64,000 nucleotides of DNA from Rhodobacter flavimaris (lineage in GTDB: Bacteria > Pseudomonadota > Alphaproteobacteria > Rhodobacterales > Rhodobacteraceae), in assembly GCF_021378075.1 (NCBI RefSeq), contig NZ_JAJUOS010000003.1, forward strand, positions 62,001-126,000. The letters run 5' to 3'. This document shows positions 53,032 through 62,313 of this stretch, one piece after another. A program made the position numbers and the translations under genes. Below the pieces are notes generated by a model that saw nothing but the letters and a program-made list of their open reading frames with translations, did not search any database and was not told the DNA's origin. Positions within the stretch are counted from its first letter, which is position 1. Each line of letters begins with the position of its first letter.

Positions 53032-53774
53032 TCGAGCTAGAGGGCATCACCAAGGCATTCGGCAAGAAGCAGGTTCTGCGCGGCGTGAACCTGTCGGTCG
53101 GGCGTGGCCAGAGCCTTGTCGTGATCGGCGGCTCCGGCACCGGAAAATCCGTTCTGCTCAAATGCATCCTTGGCCTTATTCAACCGGATGACGGGGTGAT
53201 CCGCCTTGACGGGCAGGACGTGCGCGAGGCCCCGCGCGACGCCTTTCTGGCGCGCTTCGGGATGCTGTTTCAGGGCGGCGCACTGTTCGACAGCCTTCCC
53301 GTTTGGCAAAACGTCGCCTTCCGCCTGCTGCGTGGCTCGCTCAAGCGCCCCCGCACCGAAGCGCGCGAGATCGCGCTTGAAAAGCTGCGTCGGGTCGGGC
53401 TTGGCGAAGAGGTGCTCGACCTGTTCCCCGCCGAGCTTTCGGGTGGGATGCAAAAGCGCGTCAGCCTTGCCCGTGCCATCGCCGCCGAGCCCGAGGTGAT
53501 TTTCTTCGATGAGCCGACAACTGGCCTCGACCCGATCATGGCGGGGGTCATCAACCAGCTGATCCGCGAGATCGTGACCGAGATGGGCGCCACAGCGATC
53601 ACCATCACGCATGACATGACCTCGGTCCGGGCGATTGCCGATCAGGTCGCCATGCTGCATGACGGGCGTGTGCAATGGGCGGGAAGCATCGCCGAAATGG
53701 ACACGACATCAGACCCTTATGTGCAGCAGTTCATCCACGGCCGCGCCGAGGGCCCGATTGCGGCGCTGCGCTGA
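53028..53774 (+). CDS. mlaF: MlaF-type ABC transporter ATP-binding protein
   Basis: The 248-aa ATPase starts at ATG 53028 (MIELEGITKAFGKKQVLRG), overlapping mlaE by four bases. It has Walker A GGSGTGKS (34-41), the signature LSGGMQKRVSLARA (~140-153) and Walker B with the catalytic Glu VIFFDEPTTGLDP, all intact, and an ITITHDMTS H-loop. It powers lipid transport by MlaE. Confidence 0.92.
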   Translation: MIELEGITKAFGKKQVLRGVNLSVGRGQSLVVIGGSGTGKSVLLKCILGLIQPDDGVIRLDGQDVREAPRDAFLARFGMLFQGGALFDSLPVWQNVAFRLLRGSLKRPRTEAREIALEKLRRVGLGEEVLDLFPAELSGGMQKRVSLARAIAAEPEVIFFDEPTTGLDPIMAGVINQLIREIVTEMGATAITITHDMTSVRAIADQVAMLHDGRVQWAGSIAEMDTTSDPYVQQFIHGRAEGPIAALR

Positions 53775-53786
53775 ATCGGGGGCGGT

Positions 53787-54233
53787 ATGAACCGACGCGC
53801 GGACATGTTGAAATACGCCAACCTCGTGCTGTTGGTCCTGCTGCCCATCTCATGGTTCGCGCCGCTCTTGCGCGCGGGGTTGCTGCCGTTCTTCGATCTC
53901 GATGCGATCTCGGTCATGTCGGGCCTTGTGGCGCTGTGGGAAAAGGACATCTTCCTTGCCGCCCTCGTAACCTTCTTCGCCCTTGTCGCCCCGCTTGCGA
54001 AGATCGCGGGGCTCGCGCTGATCCAGTTTGGCGTGACCTCGGCGCGATATCTACCCGTGCTGAGGGCCATGGGGCGCCTGGCGATGGCGGATATCTTCCT
54101 GATCGCGCTTTACGTCGTGCTCGCCAAGGGTGTCGGTGTCGGGCGGGTCGAGACCGGCTGGGGTCTTTACCTCTTCACCTTCTGCGTTCTGGCCTCTCTG
54201 GCTCTTTCCCACAGGGCCGAGCGGACGCGCTGA
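53787..54233 (+). CDS. PqiA-like membrane protein
   Basis: The 148-aa product has four transmembrane helices, and starts with YANLVLLVLLPISWFAPLLRAGLLPF then DLDAISVMSGLVALWEKDIFLAALVTFFALVAPLAKIAGLAL, the pattern of one PqiA (paraquat-inducible A) half. Full PqiA has two such domains and a CxxC zinc finger; this protein has one domain and no zinc finger. PqiA works with an MCE protein (PqiB) in membrane lipid transport, which agrees with the mlaEF neighbours. No PqiB gene is present. Confidence 0.8.
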   Translation: MNRRADMLKYANLVLLVLLPISWFAPLLRAGLLPFFDLDAISVMSGLVALWEKDIFLAALVTFFALVAPLAKIAGLALIQFGVTSARYLPVLRAMGRLAMADIFLIALYVVLAKGVGVGRVETGWGLYLFTFCVLASLALSHRAERTR

Positions 54234-54277
54234 GCGGGCGCCCTTGCCGCGCGCGGCAAGCTCTGACACAAAGAGCC

Positions 54278-55645
54278 ATGGCAAAAGCATCCCCCCAATT
54301 CACCTGCACCGAATGCGGCGCCGCCCATAAAAAATGGGCGGGCAAATGCGATGCCTGCGGGGCGTGGAACTCGATCGTCGAAGAGGCGCCGCTGTCTACT
54401 GGCCCGGCGTCAAAAACCCTCGGCGCGGCCAAGGGCCGCCGGATCGAGCTGAGCACGCTGGCCGCGGATGAGGCGCCGCCGCCGCGCACCCGCTCGGGGA
54501 TGACCGAGTTCGACCGGGTTCTGGGCGGCGGGCTGGTTCCGGCCTCGGCCATTCTTGTGGGGGGCGATCCGGGTATCGGCAAATCCACATTGCTGCTGCA
54601 GGCCGTGGCAAATTTCGCGCGTAGTGGATTGAAATGCCTGTATATCTCGGGCGAGGAGGCATCGGCGCAGGTGCGGATGCGCGCCGCGCGGCTCGGCCTA
54701 TCCGAGGCCCCCGTGCAACTCGGCGCCGAAACGAACCTGCGCAACATCCTGACCACGCTTGAGGCCGAGCGGCCCGATCTGGTGGTCATCGATTCGATCC
54801 AGACAATGTGGGCCGATATGGTCGAGGCCGCCCCCGGCTCGGTCAGCCAGGTGCGCGCCGCCGCGCATGAACTGGTGACCTTCGCCAAGACCCGTGGCGT
54901 CTCGGTCATCCTCGTGGGACACGTCACCAAGGAAGGCCAGATCGCCGGCCCCCGCGTGGTAGAGCACATGGTCGATACGGTCCTTTATTTCGAAGGCGAG
55001 CGCGGCCACCAGTTCCGCATTCTGCGCGCGGTCAAGAACCGCTTCGGCCCCGCCTCCGAGATCGGCGTCTTCGAGATGACCGGCGCGGGCCTGGCCGAGG
55101 TCGCCAACCCCTCGGCGCTGTTCCTGAGCGAGCGCGGGCAGGCCGCACCCGGCTCGGCCGTTTTCGCCGGAATCGAGGGCACCCGGCCCGTTCTGACCGA
55201 GATCCAAGCGCTGGTCGCGCCCTCGTCGCTGGCAAGCCCGCGGCGCACAGTGGTGGGCCTCGACTCGGGGCGCGTGTCCACGATCCTTGCGGTGCTTGAA
55301 AGCCGCTGCGGGATTCCCTTCACCGGGCTTGATGTCTTCCTCAACGTCGCGGGCGGCATGAAGGTGCTCGAGCCCGCAGCCGATCTGGCACTGGCCGCCT
55401 CCTTGCTTTCGGCGCGCGAAGATGTGGCACTTCCGCCCGATCTGGTGATTTTCGGCGAAATCAGCCTGTCCGCGGCGCTGCGGCCCGTAGGTCAGGCGGA
55501 AAACAGGTTGAAAGAGGCAGAGAAACTTGGTTTCTCACAGGCGGTCGCGCCACAAGGGACCAAGGTCGAGGGTGGCGCCGGGATGCGGTTGCGCAAGCTG
55601 CCTGATCTTGTGACATTCGTTGGAGACATGTTCGGCGCAGGCTAG
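54278..55645 (+). CDS. radA: DNA repair protein RadA
   Basis: RadA is a RecA-like ATPase that helps branch migration in recombination. The 455-aa protein starts at ATG 54278. It has the four-cysteine zinc finger (C10, C13, C24, C27), Walker A GGDPGIGKST (95-104), the RadA motif LRAVKNRFGPASEIGVFEM containing KNRFG, and a Lon-like C-terminal domain (VAPSSLASPRRTVVGLDSGR, GDMFGAG end). All motifs are normal. Confidence 0.94.
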   Translation: MAKASPQFTCTECGAAHKKWAGKCDACGAWNSIVEEAPLSTGPASKTLGAAKGRRIELSTLAADEAPPPRTRSGMTEFDRVLGGGLVPASAILVGGDPGIGKSTLLLQAVANFARSGLKCLYISGEEASAQVRMRAARLGLSEAPVQLGAETNLRNILTTLEAERPDLVVIDSIQTMWADMVEAAPGSVSQVRAAAHELVTFAKTRGVSVILVGHVTKEGQIAGPRVVEHMVDTVLYFEGERGHQFRILRAVKNRFGPASEIGVFEMTGAGLAEVANPSALFLSERGQAAPGSAVFAGIEGTRPVLTEIQALVAPSSLASPRRTVVGLDSGRVSTILAVLESRCGIPFTGLDVFLNVAGGMKVLEPAADLALAASLLSAREDVALPPDLVIFGEISLSAALRPVGQAENRLKEAEKLGFSQAVAPQGTKVEGGAGMRLRKLPDLVTFVGDMFGAG

Positions 55646-55669
55646 CGCCACAAGGGGACGCGGGAACGC

Positions 55670-56272
55670 ATGGAAGGTTTTACCATCGTAGATGCCATTG
55701 TGGCGGCCGTCATCATTCTGTCGGCAATCTTGGCCTATAGTCGCGGCTTTGTCCGCGAGGGCCTTGCAATCGCGGGTTGGATCGCCTCGGCGGTCGTCGC
55801 CTATATCTTCGCCGATGCCGCGCGGCCGCTGATCGCGCAGCTTCCGGTGCTCAACAAGTTCCTGGCTGACAGCTGCGAGCTGGCGACGATCGGCGGCTTC
55901 GCGGCGGTCTTTGCCTTGGCGCTGATCGTATTCTCTATCATCACGCCGCTGTTTTCCTCGGCGGTGCAGCGCTCGGCGCTTGGCGGGATCGACCAAGGCC
56001 TGGGCTTCCTGTTCGGGGTCCTGCGCGGGATCATCATCGTCGCAGTTACCTTCGTGGTCTATGATCGCGTGATGGTGGATGACGCGATGCCGATGGTGGA
56101 CACCTCGCGCTCGGCTTCGGTGTTCCAGCGCCTGAGCGGCCAGATGGACGAAACCATGCCCGCCGACGCGCCCGGCTGGATCGTCGCGCGCTACGAGGAA
56201 CTGGTCGCGAAATGCTCGGCCACGGGCGAGGCACCGGTGGCTACGCCGGCCCCTGCAGCGGCGTCGAACTGA
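55670..56272 (+). CDS. cvpA: CvpA family membrane protein
   Basis: The 200-aa protein has the CvpA pattern: four transmembrane helices with VDAIVAAVIILSAILAYSRGFVREGLAIAGWIASAVVAY in the first two and a LGGIDQGLGFLFGVLRGIIIV loop in the last pair. The C-terminus is an Ala/Pro-rich soluble tail. CvpA is best known from its link to purF and colicin V production; here too it lies just upstream of purF. Its precise envelope role is unknown. Confidence 0.9.
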   Translation: MEGFTIVDAIVAAVIILSAILAYSRGFVREGLAIAGWIASAVVAYIFADAARPLIAQLPVLNKFLADSCELATIGGFAAVFALALIVFSIITPLFSSAVQRSALGGIDQGLGFLFGVLRGIIIVAVTFVVYDRVMVDDAMPMVDTSRSASVFQRLSGQMDETMPADAPGWIVARYEELVAKCSATGEAPVATPAPAAASN

Positions 56273-56273
56273 G

Positions 56274-56342
56274 CACTATTCGAAATAGTGACATCCAGAT
56301 GACGGTTTTCGGGACGGGAGGGCTTAACACCCCTCCCGTTTC
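56274..56342 (+). terminator. two hairpins between cvpA and purF, the second a terminator
   Basis: CACTATT (56274-56280) and AATAGTG (56284-56290) form a 7-bp hairpin straight after the cvpA stop. A second, stronger stem pairs ACGGGAGGG (56314-56322) with CCCTCCCGT (56331-56339), followed by TTT. The second looks like the terminator of the alr-cvpA run. It begins only 75 bases before purF, so attenuation is conceivable. Confidence 0.6.
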
Positions 56343-56388
56343 GCAGTAAATGGGCCTCGCAAGCCCCACCGGACCAAGGACACCTCCC

Positions 56389-57861
56389 ATGACCCAACCG
56401 GCCAAGCCCTTCCTTTCGCATCCGTTCGACGACGACAAGCTCAAGGAAGAATGCGGCGTTTTCGGCGTGATCGGCGTGGCAGATGCCGCGAACTTCGTGG
56501 CCCTTGGCCTGCACGCGCTCCAGCATCGCGGGCAAGAGGCGGGCGGCATCGTCGCCCACCACCCCGACAAGGGCTTCAACTCGGCGCACCGCTTTGGCTA
56601 TGTGCGCGACAATTTCACCAAGGCCTCGCTGATGGAGACCCTGCCGGGTCCGCTGGCGATCGGCCATGTGCGCTACTCGACCGCCGGTTCGAAGGCCGCT
56701 GTCATCCGCGACGTGCAGCCCTTCTTCGGCGAATTCTCGATGGGTGGCTGTGCCATCGCCCATAACGGCAACCTGACCAATGCCGACGCGCTGCGGATGG
56801 AACTGATCGAGCGCGGCGCGATTTTCCAGTCCAGCTCGGATTCGGAATGCATCATTCACCTGATGGCCCGCTCGATCCAGAAGCATCACGCCGACCGGAT
56901 CGCCGATGCGCTGCGCCGCGTCGAGGGCGCCTTCTCGGTCGTGGCGATGACGCGCACCAAGCTGATCGGTGTCCGCGACCCGCTCGGCGTGCGCCCGCTG
57001 GTTCTGGGCCGTCTGGGTGACAACGGTTATGTGCTGTCGTCCGAGACCTGCGGTCTCGACATCATCGGCGCGGACTTCGTGCGCGAGATCGAGCCGGGCG
57101 AGATGATCGTCATCCAGGATGGCAAGATCGAGACCTCGCGCCCCTTCGGCCCGTCGAAAGGCCGCTTCTGCATCTTCGAGCACGTCTATTTCTCGCGCCC
57201 CGACAGCATCATCGGTGGCCGCTCGGTCTATGAGACGCGCTATCAGATCGGCGTGGAACTTGCCGCCGAGGCGCCGGTTGAGGCCGACCTCGTCTGCCCG
57301 GTGCCGGATTCGGGCACGCCCGCGGCCATCGGCTACAGCCACGCCTCGGGCATTCCCTTCGCGCTAGGCATCACGCGCAACCAATACATGGGCCGCACCT
57401 TCATCGAGCCGACCGAGCAGATCCGCAACATGGGTGTGCGCCTCAAGCTCAACGTCAACAAGGGCCTGATCAAGGGCAAGCGCGTCATTCTGGTCGATGA
57501 CTCGGTCGTGCGCGGCACCACCTCGCGCAAGATCAAGGAGATGATCCTTGATGCGGGCGCCGCCGAGGTCCACTTCCGCATCGCCTCGCCGCCGACCGCC
57601 TGGCCGTGCTTCTACGGCGTTGATACGCCCGACCGCGAGAAATTGCTGGCCGCGCGCATGACCGAGGAAGAGATGCGTGACTGGATCGGGGTGGACAGCC
57701 TCAAGTTCATCTCGCTCGACGGTCTTTACCGCGCGGCGGGTGAGGCACAGGGGCGCGACAATTCCTGCCCGCAATATTGCGACGCCTGCTTCTCGGGCGA
57801 ATACCCGATTGCCCCTTCGGACAAGATCGCGCAGGGCTTCGAGATGAAAGCCGCCGAGTAA
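56389..57861 (+). CDS. purF: amidophosphoribosyltransferase
   Basis: PurF makes phosphoribosylamine from PRPP and glutamine, the first purine step. The 490-aa protein starts at ATG 56389 and has a 21-residue propeptide that must be removed to free Cys22 (EECGVFGVIG), as in the Bacillus-type enzyme. PRPP loop VILVDDSVVRGTTSRKI is intact. Cysteines near the end (YCDACFSGEYP) match the ligands of the structural [4Fe-4S] cluster of that type, so this is an oxygen-sensitive PurF. A terminator follows. Confidence 0.94.
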   Translation: MTQPAKPFLSHPFDDDKLKEECGVFGVIGVADAANFVALGLHALQHRGQEAGGIVAHHPDKGFNSAHRFGYVRDNFTKASLMETLPGPLAIGHVRYSTAGSKAAVIRDVQPFFGEFSMGGCAIAHNGNLTNADALRMELIERGAIFQSSSDSECIIHLMARSIQKHHADRIADALRRVEGAFSVVAMTRTKLIGVRDPLGVRPLVLGRLGDNGYVLSSETCGLDIIGADFVREIEPGEMIVIQDGKIETSRPFGPSKGRFCIFEHVYFSRPDSIIGGRSVYETRYQIGVELAAEAPVEADLVCPVPDSGTPAAIGYSHASGIPFALGITRNQYMGRTFIEPTEQIRNMGVRLKLNVNKGLIKGKRVILVDDSVVRGTTSRKIKEMILDAGAAEVHFRIASPPTAWPCFYGVDTPDREKLLAARMTEEEMRDWIGVDSLKFISLDGLYRAAGEAQGRDNSCPQYCDACFSGEYPIAPSDKIAQGFEMKAAE

Positions 57862-57879
57862 GGCACTGGCAAAAAAACG

Positions 57880-57907
57880 AAAACGCGCGGCTCGGTCCGC
57901 GCGTTTT
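57880..57907. terminator. terminator between purF and the minus-strand zapA cluster
   Basis: AAAACGCGCGG (57880-57890) and CCGCGCGTTTT (57897-57907) form an 11-bp stem with a 6-nt loop, preceded by A-runs and ending in TTTTG. It should work in both directions for the convergent genes. Confidence 0.85.
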
Positions 57908-57920
57908 GCGTTGATGGGCC

Positions 57921-58259
57921 TTATTCGACGATCCTACAGCCGCTGAGCAAGGTGAGACTGTCGTCCCCGGTGGCCCAGTTCAGCATCGCCTCGTCGCCCT
58001 TCATCCACAGCTCGTAGCGCCCGCCGCGATCTGCGGCGTCACGCTCGGCATAGCGCGCGCGCGAGCCTGAGATGACATGCTCCAGCAACACCGGACGCCC
58101 GAGGATTGCGCCGTAAATCAGGTCGCTTTTGCGATCCAGCGCGAGGGCAAATCGCGCCCCGTTTTCGCATTGGTAATCAAGCGGGATCGTCGCAGGCTCC
58201 TGCGCCCAAGCCGCCGAGGCAAGGGCGCCAGACACCATCAGGGCCGCGAACGGTTTCAC
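57921..58259 (-). CDS. periplasmic MliC-like protein
   Basis: The 112-aa product starts at a GTG (58259) overlapping the zapA stop. It has a signal peptide (MKPFAALMVSGALASAAWA, cleaved before QEP). The short mature domain with LDYQCENGARFAL at one end and SLTLLSGCRIVE at the other, with one disulfide-capable Cys pair, resembles MliC (membrane-bound lysozyme inhibitor, C type). It lacks a lipobox, so it is periplasmic. Similarity is modest; call it MliC-like. Confidence 0.65.
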   Translation of the reverse strand: MKPFAALMVSGALASAAWAQEPATIPLDYQCENGARFALALDRKSDLIYGAILGRPVLLEHVISGSRARYAERDAADRGGRYELWMKGDEAMLNWATGDDSLTLLSGCRIVE

Positions 58260-58633
58260 AGCGTCTCTTCGACCTTGTCGGCCAGTGCCTCGGCGCGCGC
58301 GGCGATCTCGGCCAGAGTATCCGACACGGCGGTCGGAATCACCGGCACCTCGACCATGGCCGGGTTTTCGCGTGCCTCGGCAATCTCGACCTCCAGCTCG
58401 GCGACGCGCGCAAGCGCCGCGCGCAACTGATCCTCGACCCCTGCGGTCTTGTCGGCCAGCATCAGGCCCGCCATCAACAACATCCGCCCTTCGGGCATAC
58501 GGCCGATCTGGCTGATCAGAACGCTCGCCTCGGCATCCAGCAACGATGCGGCGGCGCGCAGGAAATGTTCCTCGCCGGGCTGACAGGCCACGTCGAAATC
58601 GCGTCCCCCGATGCTGACTTTCATCTCAGGCAT
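58256..58633 (-). CDS. zapA: cell division protein ZapA
   Basis: ZapA binds FtsZ and bundles filaments. The 125-aa protein has the ZapA head (VSIGGRDFDVACQPGEEHFLRAAASLLD) and a coiled-coil tail (~60-95), followed by an unusual ~30-residue Pro/Ala C-terminus. The start could be 58633 (MPEMKV) or 58624 (MKV). It overlaps both neighbours, so the three genes are coupled. Confidence 0.88.
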   Translation of the reverse strand: MPEMKVSIGGRDFDVACQPGEEHFLRAAASLLDAEASVLISQIGRMPEGRMLLMAGLMLADKTAGVEDQLRAALARVAELEVEIAEARENPAMVEVPVIPTAVSDTLAEIAARAEALADKVEETL

Positions 58634-59162
58634 GGTCCCCGGCCCCCATCTGTTCCTGCGCCTCGATTAGCGGCTCGATACTGTCGAGAATGTCGCCAAG
58701 CTCTGCAACCTCGGCGGCGCGCGCGGCGCGCAGTGATTCCAGCTCGGCCTGAAGCGCGCGGTTGATCAGGTGCGGGGCAAGATCATTGCCCGCCTCGATC
58801 AACGCGCGATTGGCCTCAGCCAGATCCGTGTTGGCGCGCTTGAGCCGCGTCAGTTCGACCTGCGCGCTTTCATAGCTGCGCGTGGCCTGCGCCAGACGCT
58901 TTTCCATCGTTGAAAGTGTGGTTTCCTGCTTTTCACGGATCGCGCGCACCCGTTCGGAAAGCTGCGCATTAGCGGTGCGCTCGGCCTCAAGCGCGTCGCG
59001 AAGCTCGGCGATCTCGGCGGCGCGGGCATCGTCTTCGGGAACTTCGACCACGAGGCTTTCGCTGATCGAGACACCGCCGCCCGCCGTCAAGGTCTCGACC
59101 CCGCGCGCGATCCGCTCCAGCGCGAAACTGATCCGGCGTTCGTATTCGGCAATATCTGTCAT
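58626..59162 (-). CDS. coiled-coil protein upstream of zapA (ZauP-like candidate)
   Basis: The 178-aa protein is almost wholly helical: [19 protein letters not shown] at the start, then a long coiled coil from ~48 to ~125 ([40 protein letters not shown]...), and a conserved-looking helix-rich C-terminus. There is no signal or membrane segment, so it is cytoplasmic. In Caulobacter the coiled-coil protein ZauP is encoded with ZapA and recruits it to FtsZ. Position and structure suggest a functional counterpart here, but sequence homology is not shown. It overlaps zapA by 8 bases. Confidence 0.65.
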   Translation of the reverse strand: MTDIAEYERRISFALERIARGVETLTAGGGVSISESLVVEVPEDDARAAEIAELRDALEAERTANAQLSERVRAIREKQETTLSTMEKRLAQATRSYESAQVELTRLKRANTDLAEANRALIEAGNDLAPHLINRALQAELESLRAARAAEVAELGDILDSIEPLIEAQEQMGAGDHA

Positions 59163-59296
59163 CTGCCCGCCCCGTCCGTAAGTCCCTAATGAAATCGTCT
59201 GCGCGACCGAATCGCGCTCCTGCTCTTATTATGCAAGTTTACCCAACATACGGGGGGATAGCCCACCCTTTTGCATCAATGACTTGGGTGCTGCGC

Positions 59297-59324
59297 TTGA
59301 TCTTGCCCCGATCCCTGCTATCAG
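59297..59324 (+). promoter_or_regulatory. candidate promoter of tkt
   Basis: TTGATC (59297-59302), a 16-bp spacer and TATCAG (59319-59324) resemble a sigma-70 promoter. A start near 59331 would give a leader of about 35 bases before the TTG of tkt. Confidence 0.4.
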
Positions 59325-59365
59325 GGGCGCAAGTTACCGTTATCAATAGCGAAGAGGACAGAGCC

Positions 59366-61384
59366 TTGGACATCGCTACGCTGCGCGCCAATCACCCCGA
59401 CCACTGGAAGCTTGCCACCGCGATCCGCGCGCTGGCGATGGATGCCGTGCAGGCGGCGAATTCGGGCCACCCCGGCATGCCGATGGGCATGGCCGACGTG
59501 GCGACCGTTCTTTATCGCAACCACCTGAAATTCGACGCCTCGGCGCCGAACTGGGCCGACCGTGATCGCTTCATCCTCTCGGCGGGCCATGGCTCGATGC
59601 TGCTTTACGCGCTGCTGCACCTGACCGGCTACAAACAGGCTACGCTGGAAGAGGTGAAGAACTTCCGCCAGTGGGGCTCGCGCATGGCGGGTCACCCGGA
59701 ATATGGCCACCTTGAGGGTGTCGAGACCACCACCGGCCCGCTCGGCCAGGGTATCTCGACCGCTGTCGGCATGGCGATCGCGGAAAAGTCGATGGCCGCG
59801 CGCTTCGGCACGAAGGTCGTCGATCACAAGATCTGGGTCATCGCGGGCGACGGCTGCCTGATGGAAGGCATCAGCCAGGAGGCCATCGGCCTGGCTGGCA
59901 AGCAGGAACTCGATAACCTGATCGTCCTGTGGGACAACAACAACATCACCATCGACGGCCGCGTGACGGTGTCGGACATCACCGATCAGCACAAGCGTTT
60001 CGAGGCCTCGGGCTGGACCACGCTTGCCTGCGACGGCCACGATCCCGCCGATATCGACCGCGCGCTGACCGAGGCCAAGAAGGCCAAGGGACCTGTTCTG
60101 GTGGACTGCAAGACCATCATCGGCTTCGGTTCGCCCAACAAGGCCGACAGCTACTCGGTCCACGGCTCGCCGCTTGGCGACGCCGAGATCGCGCTGACCC
60201 GCGAGGTTTACGGCTGGGGCTATGGCCCGTTCGAGATCCCGGCGGAAATCAAGGCCGCGTGGGAAGCCATTGGTTCCAAGGGCGCTGCTGACCGCGCCGA
60301 GTGGGAAGCCCGTCTGAACGGCCTCTCGGGTGCCAAGAAAGCCGAGTTCGAGCGCCAGATGGCGGGTGGCGTGCCGAAAAAGCTCGCCTCGGCGATCCGC
60401 GCCTTCAAGAAGGCCAACTCGGAAGCCGCGCCGAAGGTTGCGACCCGCAAGGCCTCGGAAATGGTGCTGGCGGCTATCAACCCGGTCGTGCCGGAAACCA
60501 TCGGCGGCTCGGCCGACCTTACCGGCTCGAACCTGACCAAGACCGCCGACATGTCGGACTTCATGCCCGACAACCGCAAGGGCCGTTACGTGCGCTACGG
60601 TATCCGTGAGCACGGCATGGCGGCTGCGATGAACGGGCTGTGGCTGCACGGTGGCGCCCGCCCCTATGGCGGCACCTTCTTCTGCTTCACCGATTACGCC
60701 CGTGGTGCGATGCGCCTGTCGGCGCTGATGGGTGTTCCGGCGGTCTATGTCATGACCCATGACTCGATCGGTCTTGGCGAAGACGGCCCGACGCACCAGC
60801 CGGTCGAGCATCTGGCGATCTGCCGCGCGACCCCCAACACCTGGACCTTCCGCCCCGCCGACGTGATCGAGACCGCCGAGGCTTGGGAGCTGGCCATCTC
60901 GGCCGAAAAGACCCCGTCGGTGCTGGCGCTCAGCCGTCAGAACCTGCCGACGCTTCGCAAGGCCCACACTAACACGAACATGGTCGCCAAGGGCGCCTAT
61001 GTGATCGAAGAGGCCGCGGGCAAGCGTCAGGCGATCATCATGGCCACCGGCTCCGAGGTCGAGATCGCGCTGAAGGCTCGCGACATCCTGCAAGCGCAGG
61101 CGATCGGGACGCGCGTGGTTTCCATGCCCTGCATGGAGCTGTTCGCAGCCCAGGACGAGGCCTATCGCCGCAAGATCCTGCCCCCGGGCGCGGTGCGCGT
61201 GGCCGTCGAGGCCGCCGTGCGCCAGCCCTGGGATCGCTGGCTCCTGGGTGAGCGTGGCACCGAGAAGAAAGCGGGCTTTGTCGGCATGGACAGCTTCGGC
61301 GCCTCGGCCCCGGCCGAGCGGCTCTACGCCGAGTTCGGCATCACCCCCGAGGCGGTCGCCGAAAAGGTCAAGAGACTGCTGTGA
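59366..61384 (+). CDS. tkt: transketolase
   Basis: Transketolase moves two-carbon units between sugar phosphates with thiamine diphosphate. The 672-aa protein starts at TTG 59366, with AAGAGGA ten bases upstream; the family starts at this [17 protein letters not shown] stretch. Motifs are [16 protein letters not shown], the ThDP site [13 protein letters not shown]...NN, and the catalytic [17 protein letters not shown]. It is long and typical. It overlaps the next gene by four bases (GTGA). No Calvin-cycle genes are near, so it is probably the housekeeping enzyme. Confidence 0.94.
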   Translation: MDIATLRANHPDHWKLATAIRALAMDAVQAANSGHPGMPMGMADVATVLYRNHLKFDASAPNWADRDRFILSAGHGSMLLYALLHLTGYKQATLEEVKNFRQWGSRMAGHPEYGHLEGVETTTGPLGQGISTAVGMAIAEKSMAARFGTKVVDHKIWVIAGDGCLMEGISQEAIGLAGKQELDNLIVLWDNNNITIDGRVTVSDITDQHKRFEASGWTTLACDGHDPADIDRALTEAKKAKGPVLVDCKTIIGFGSPNKADSYSVHGSPLGDAEIALTREVYGWGYGPFEIPAEIKAAWEAIGSKGAADRAEWEARLNGLSGAKKAEFERQMAGGVPKKLASAIRAFKKANSEAAPKVATRKASEMVLAAINPVVPETIGGSADLTGSNLTKTADMSDFMPDNRKGRYVRYGIREHGMAAAMNGLWLHGGARPYGGTFFCFTDYARGAMRLSALMGVPAVYVMTHDSIGLGEDGPTHQPVEHLAICRATPNTWTFRPADVIETAEAWELAISAEKTPSVLALSRQNLPTLRKAHTNTNMVAKGAYVIEEAAGKRQAIIMATGSEVEIALKARDILQAQAIGTRVVSMPCMELFAAQDEAYRRKILPPGAVRVAVEAAVRQPWDRWLLGERGTEKKAGFVGMDSFGASAPAERLYAEFGITPEAVAEKVKRLL

Positions 61385-62313
61385 CGCAGGACACCAGCCA
61401 GATTATCGAGGGGGGGCCGATTGCGGCCCCCTCTGTCGTTACGCCCAACCGGCCGGGTCTAGGAATTGCACTGCTGATCGGGTCGCTTGGCTTTTTCACG
61501 CTGATGGATGCTGCCGCCAAGCATCTGGGCACAGGCTACCATCCGGCGCAGATCGTCTGGGCACGCTTTGTTGTCAATGCGGCCCTGCTGGCACTGATCT
61601 TCCGCGCACGCCTACCGCGCCTGATCCGCTCCCGCCAGCCGGGGCTGCAACTTGCCCGTGCGGGGATGCAACTGGCCACCGTCATCCTGTTCTTCTGGGC
61701 CATCCGCCACATCGGTCTGGCCGAGGCCGCCGCCCTGACTGACCTCAATCCCGTTTTGATCACTCTCGGCGCCGCACTCTTCCTGGGCGAGAAGCTGGGC
61801 CCGCGGCGGCTGATCGGCATCGCGGTCTCCTTCGTCGGCGCGATGATCATTATCCGCCCTGGCGCGGGCGTGTTCGAGCCCGCAGCCCTTCTCGCCCTTG
61901 CCGCGGCCTTCACCTATGCCTTCGGTGCGCTTTTGACGCGGGTTGTGCGGTTTGACAGCACGGCCACCTCGCTCGTCTGGTCCGCCATGTTCGGCACCTT
62001 CGCTACCTCGCTCGTCATGCCCTTCGTCTGGACCCCGATCGAGGCGCAAGACCTGTGGGCCTTTGCCGCCTGCGGCGCGCTTGGCGCCGTTGGCCAAGCG
62101 CTGTTGATCCGCGCCTTCAGCGTGGCCGAGGCGGGCACCCTTGCGCCATTCGGCTATCTCGGCCTGATCTTCTCAAGCATCTGGGGCTGGCTATTCTTTG
62201 ACCAGCTTCCCGATCGCTGGACGATCAGCGGCGCCCTTGTGATCGTGGCGGCCGGGCTTTATGTCTGGGCCAGAGAACACCGCGCGGCGGCGAAAACCGA
62301 ACCGAGCCAATGA
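61381..62313 (+). CDS. DMT family (EamA) transporter
   Basis: The 310-aa protein has ten predicted transmembrane helices in two EamA repeats ([20 protein letters not shown]...; [22 protein letters not shown]...). Such proteins export or import metabolites by an exchange mechanism; the substrate cannot be told. It starts at a GTG that overlaps the tkt stop, and it overlaps the acyltransferase gene (ATGA), so it is part of that operon. Confidence 0.88.
   Translation: MTQDTSQIIEGGPIAAPSVVTPNRPGLGIALLIGSLGFFTLMDAAAKHLGTGYHPAQIVWARFVVNAALLALIFRARLPRLIRSRQPGLQLARAGMQLATVILFFWAIRHIGLAEAAALTDLNPVLITLGAALFLGEKLGPRRLIGIAVSFVGAMIIIRPGAGVFEPAALLALAAAFTYAFGALLTRVVRFDSTATSLVWSAMFGTFATSLVMPFVWTPIEAQDLWAFAACGALGAVGQALLIRAFSVAEAGTLAPFGYLGLIFSSIWGWLFFDQLPDRWTISGALVIVAAGLYVWAREHRAAAKTEPSQ

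Noticed and set aside
59321-61093. 590-codon open frame antisense to tkt
   Set aside because: Codon use mirrors the sense gene, and its protein has no recognisable fold. The transketolase motifs on the sense strand are complete.
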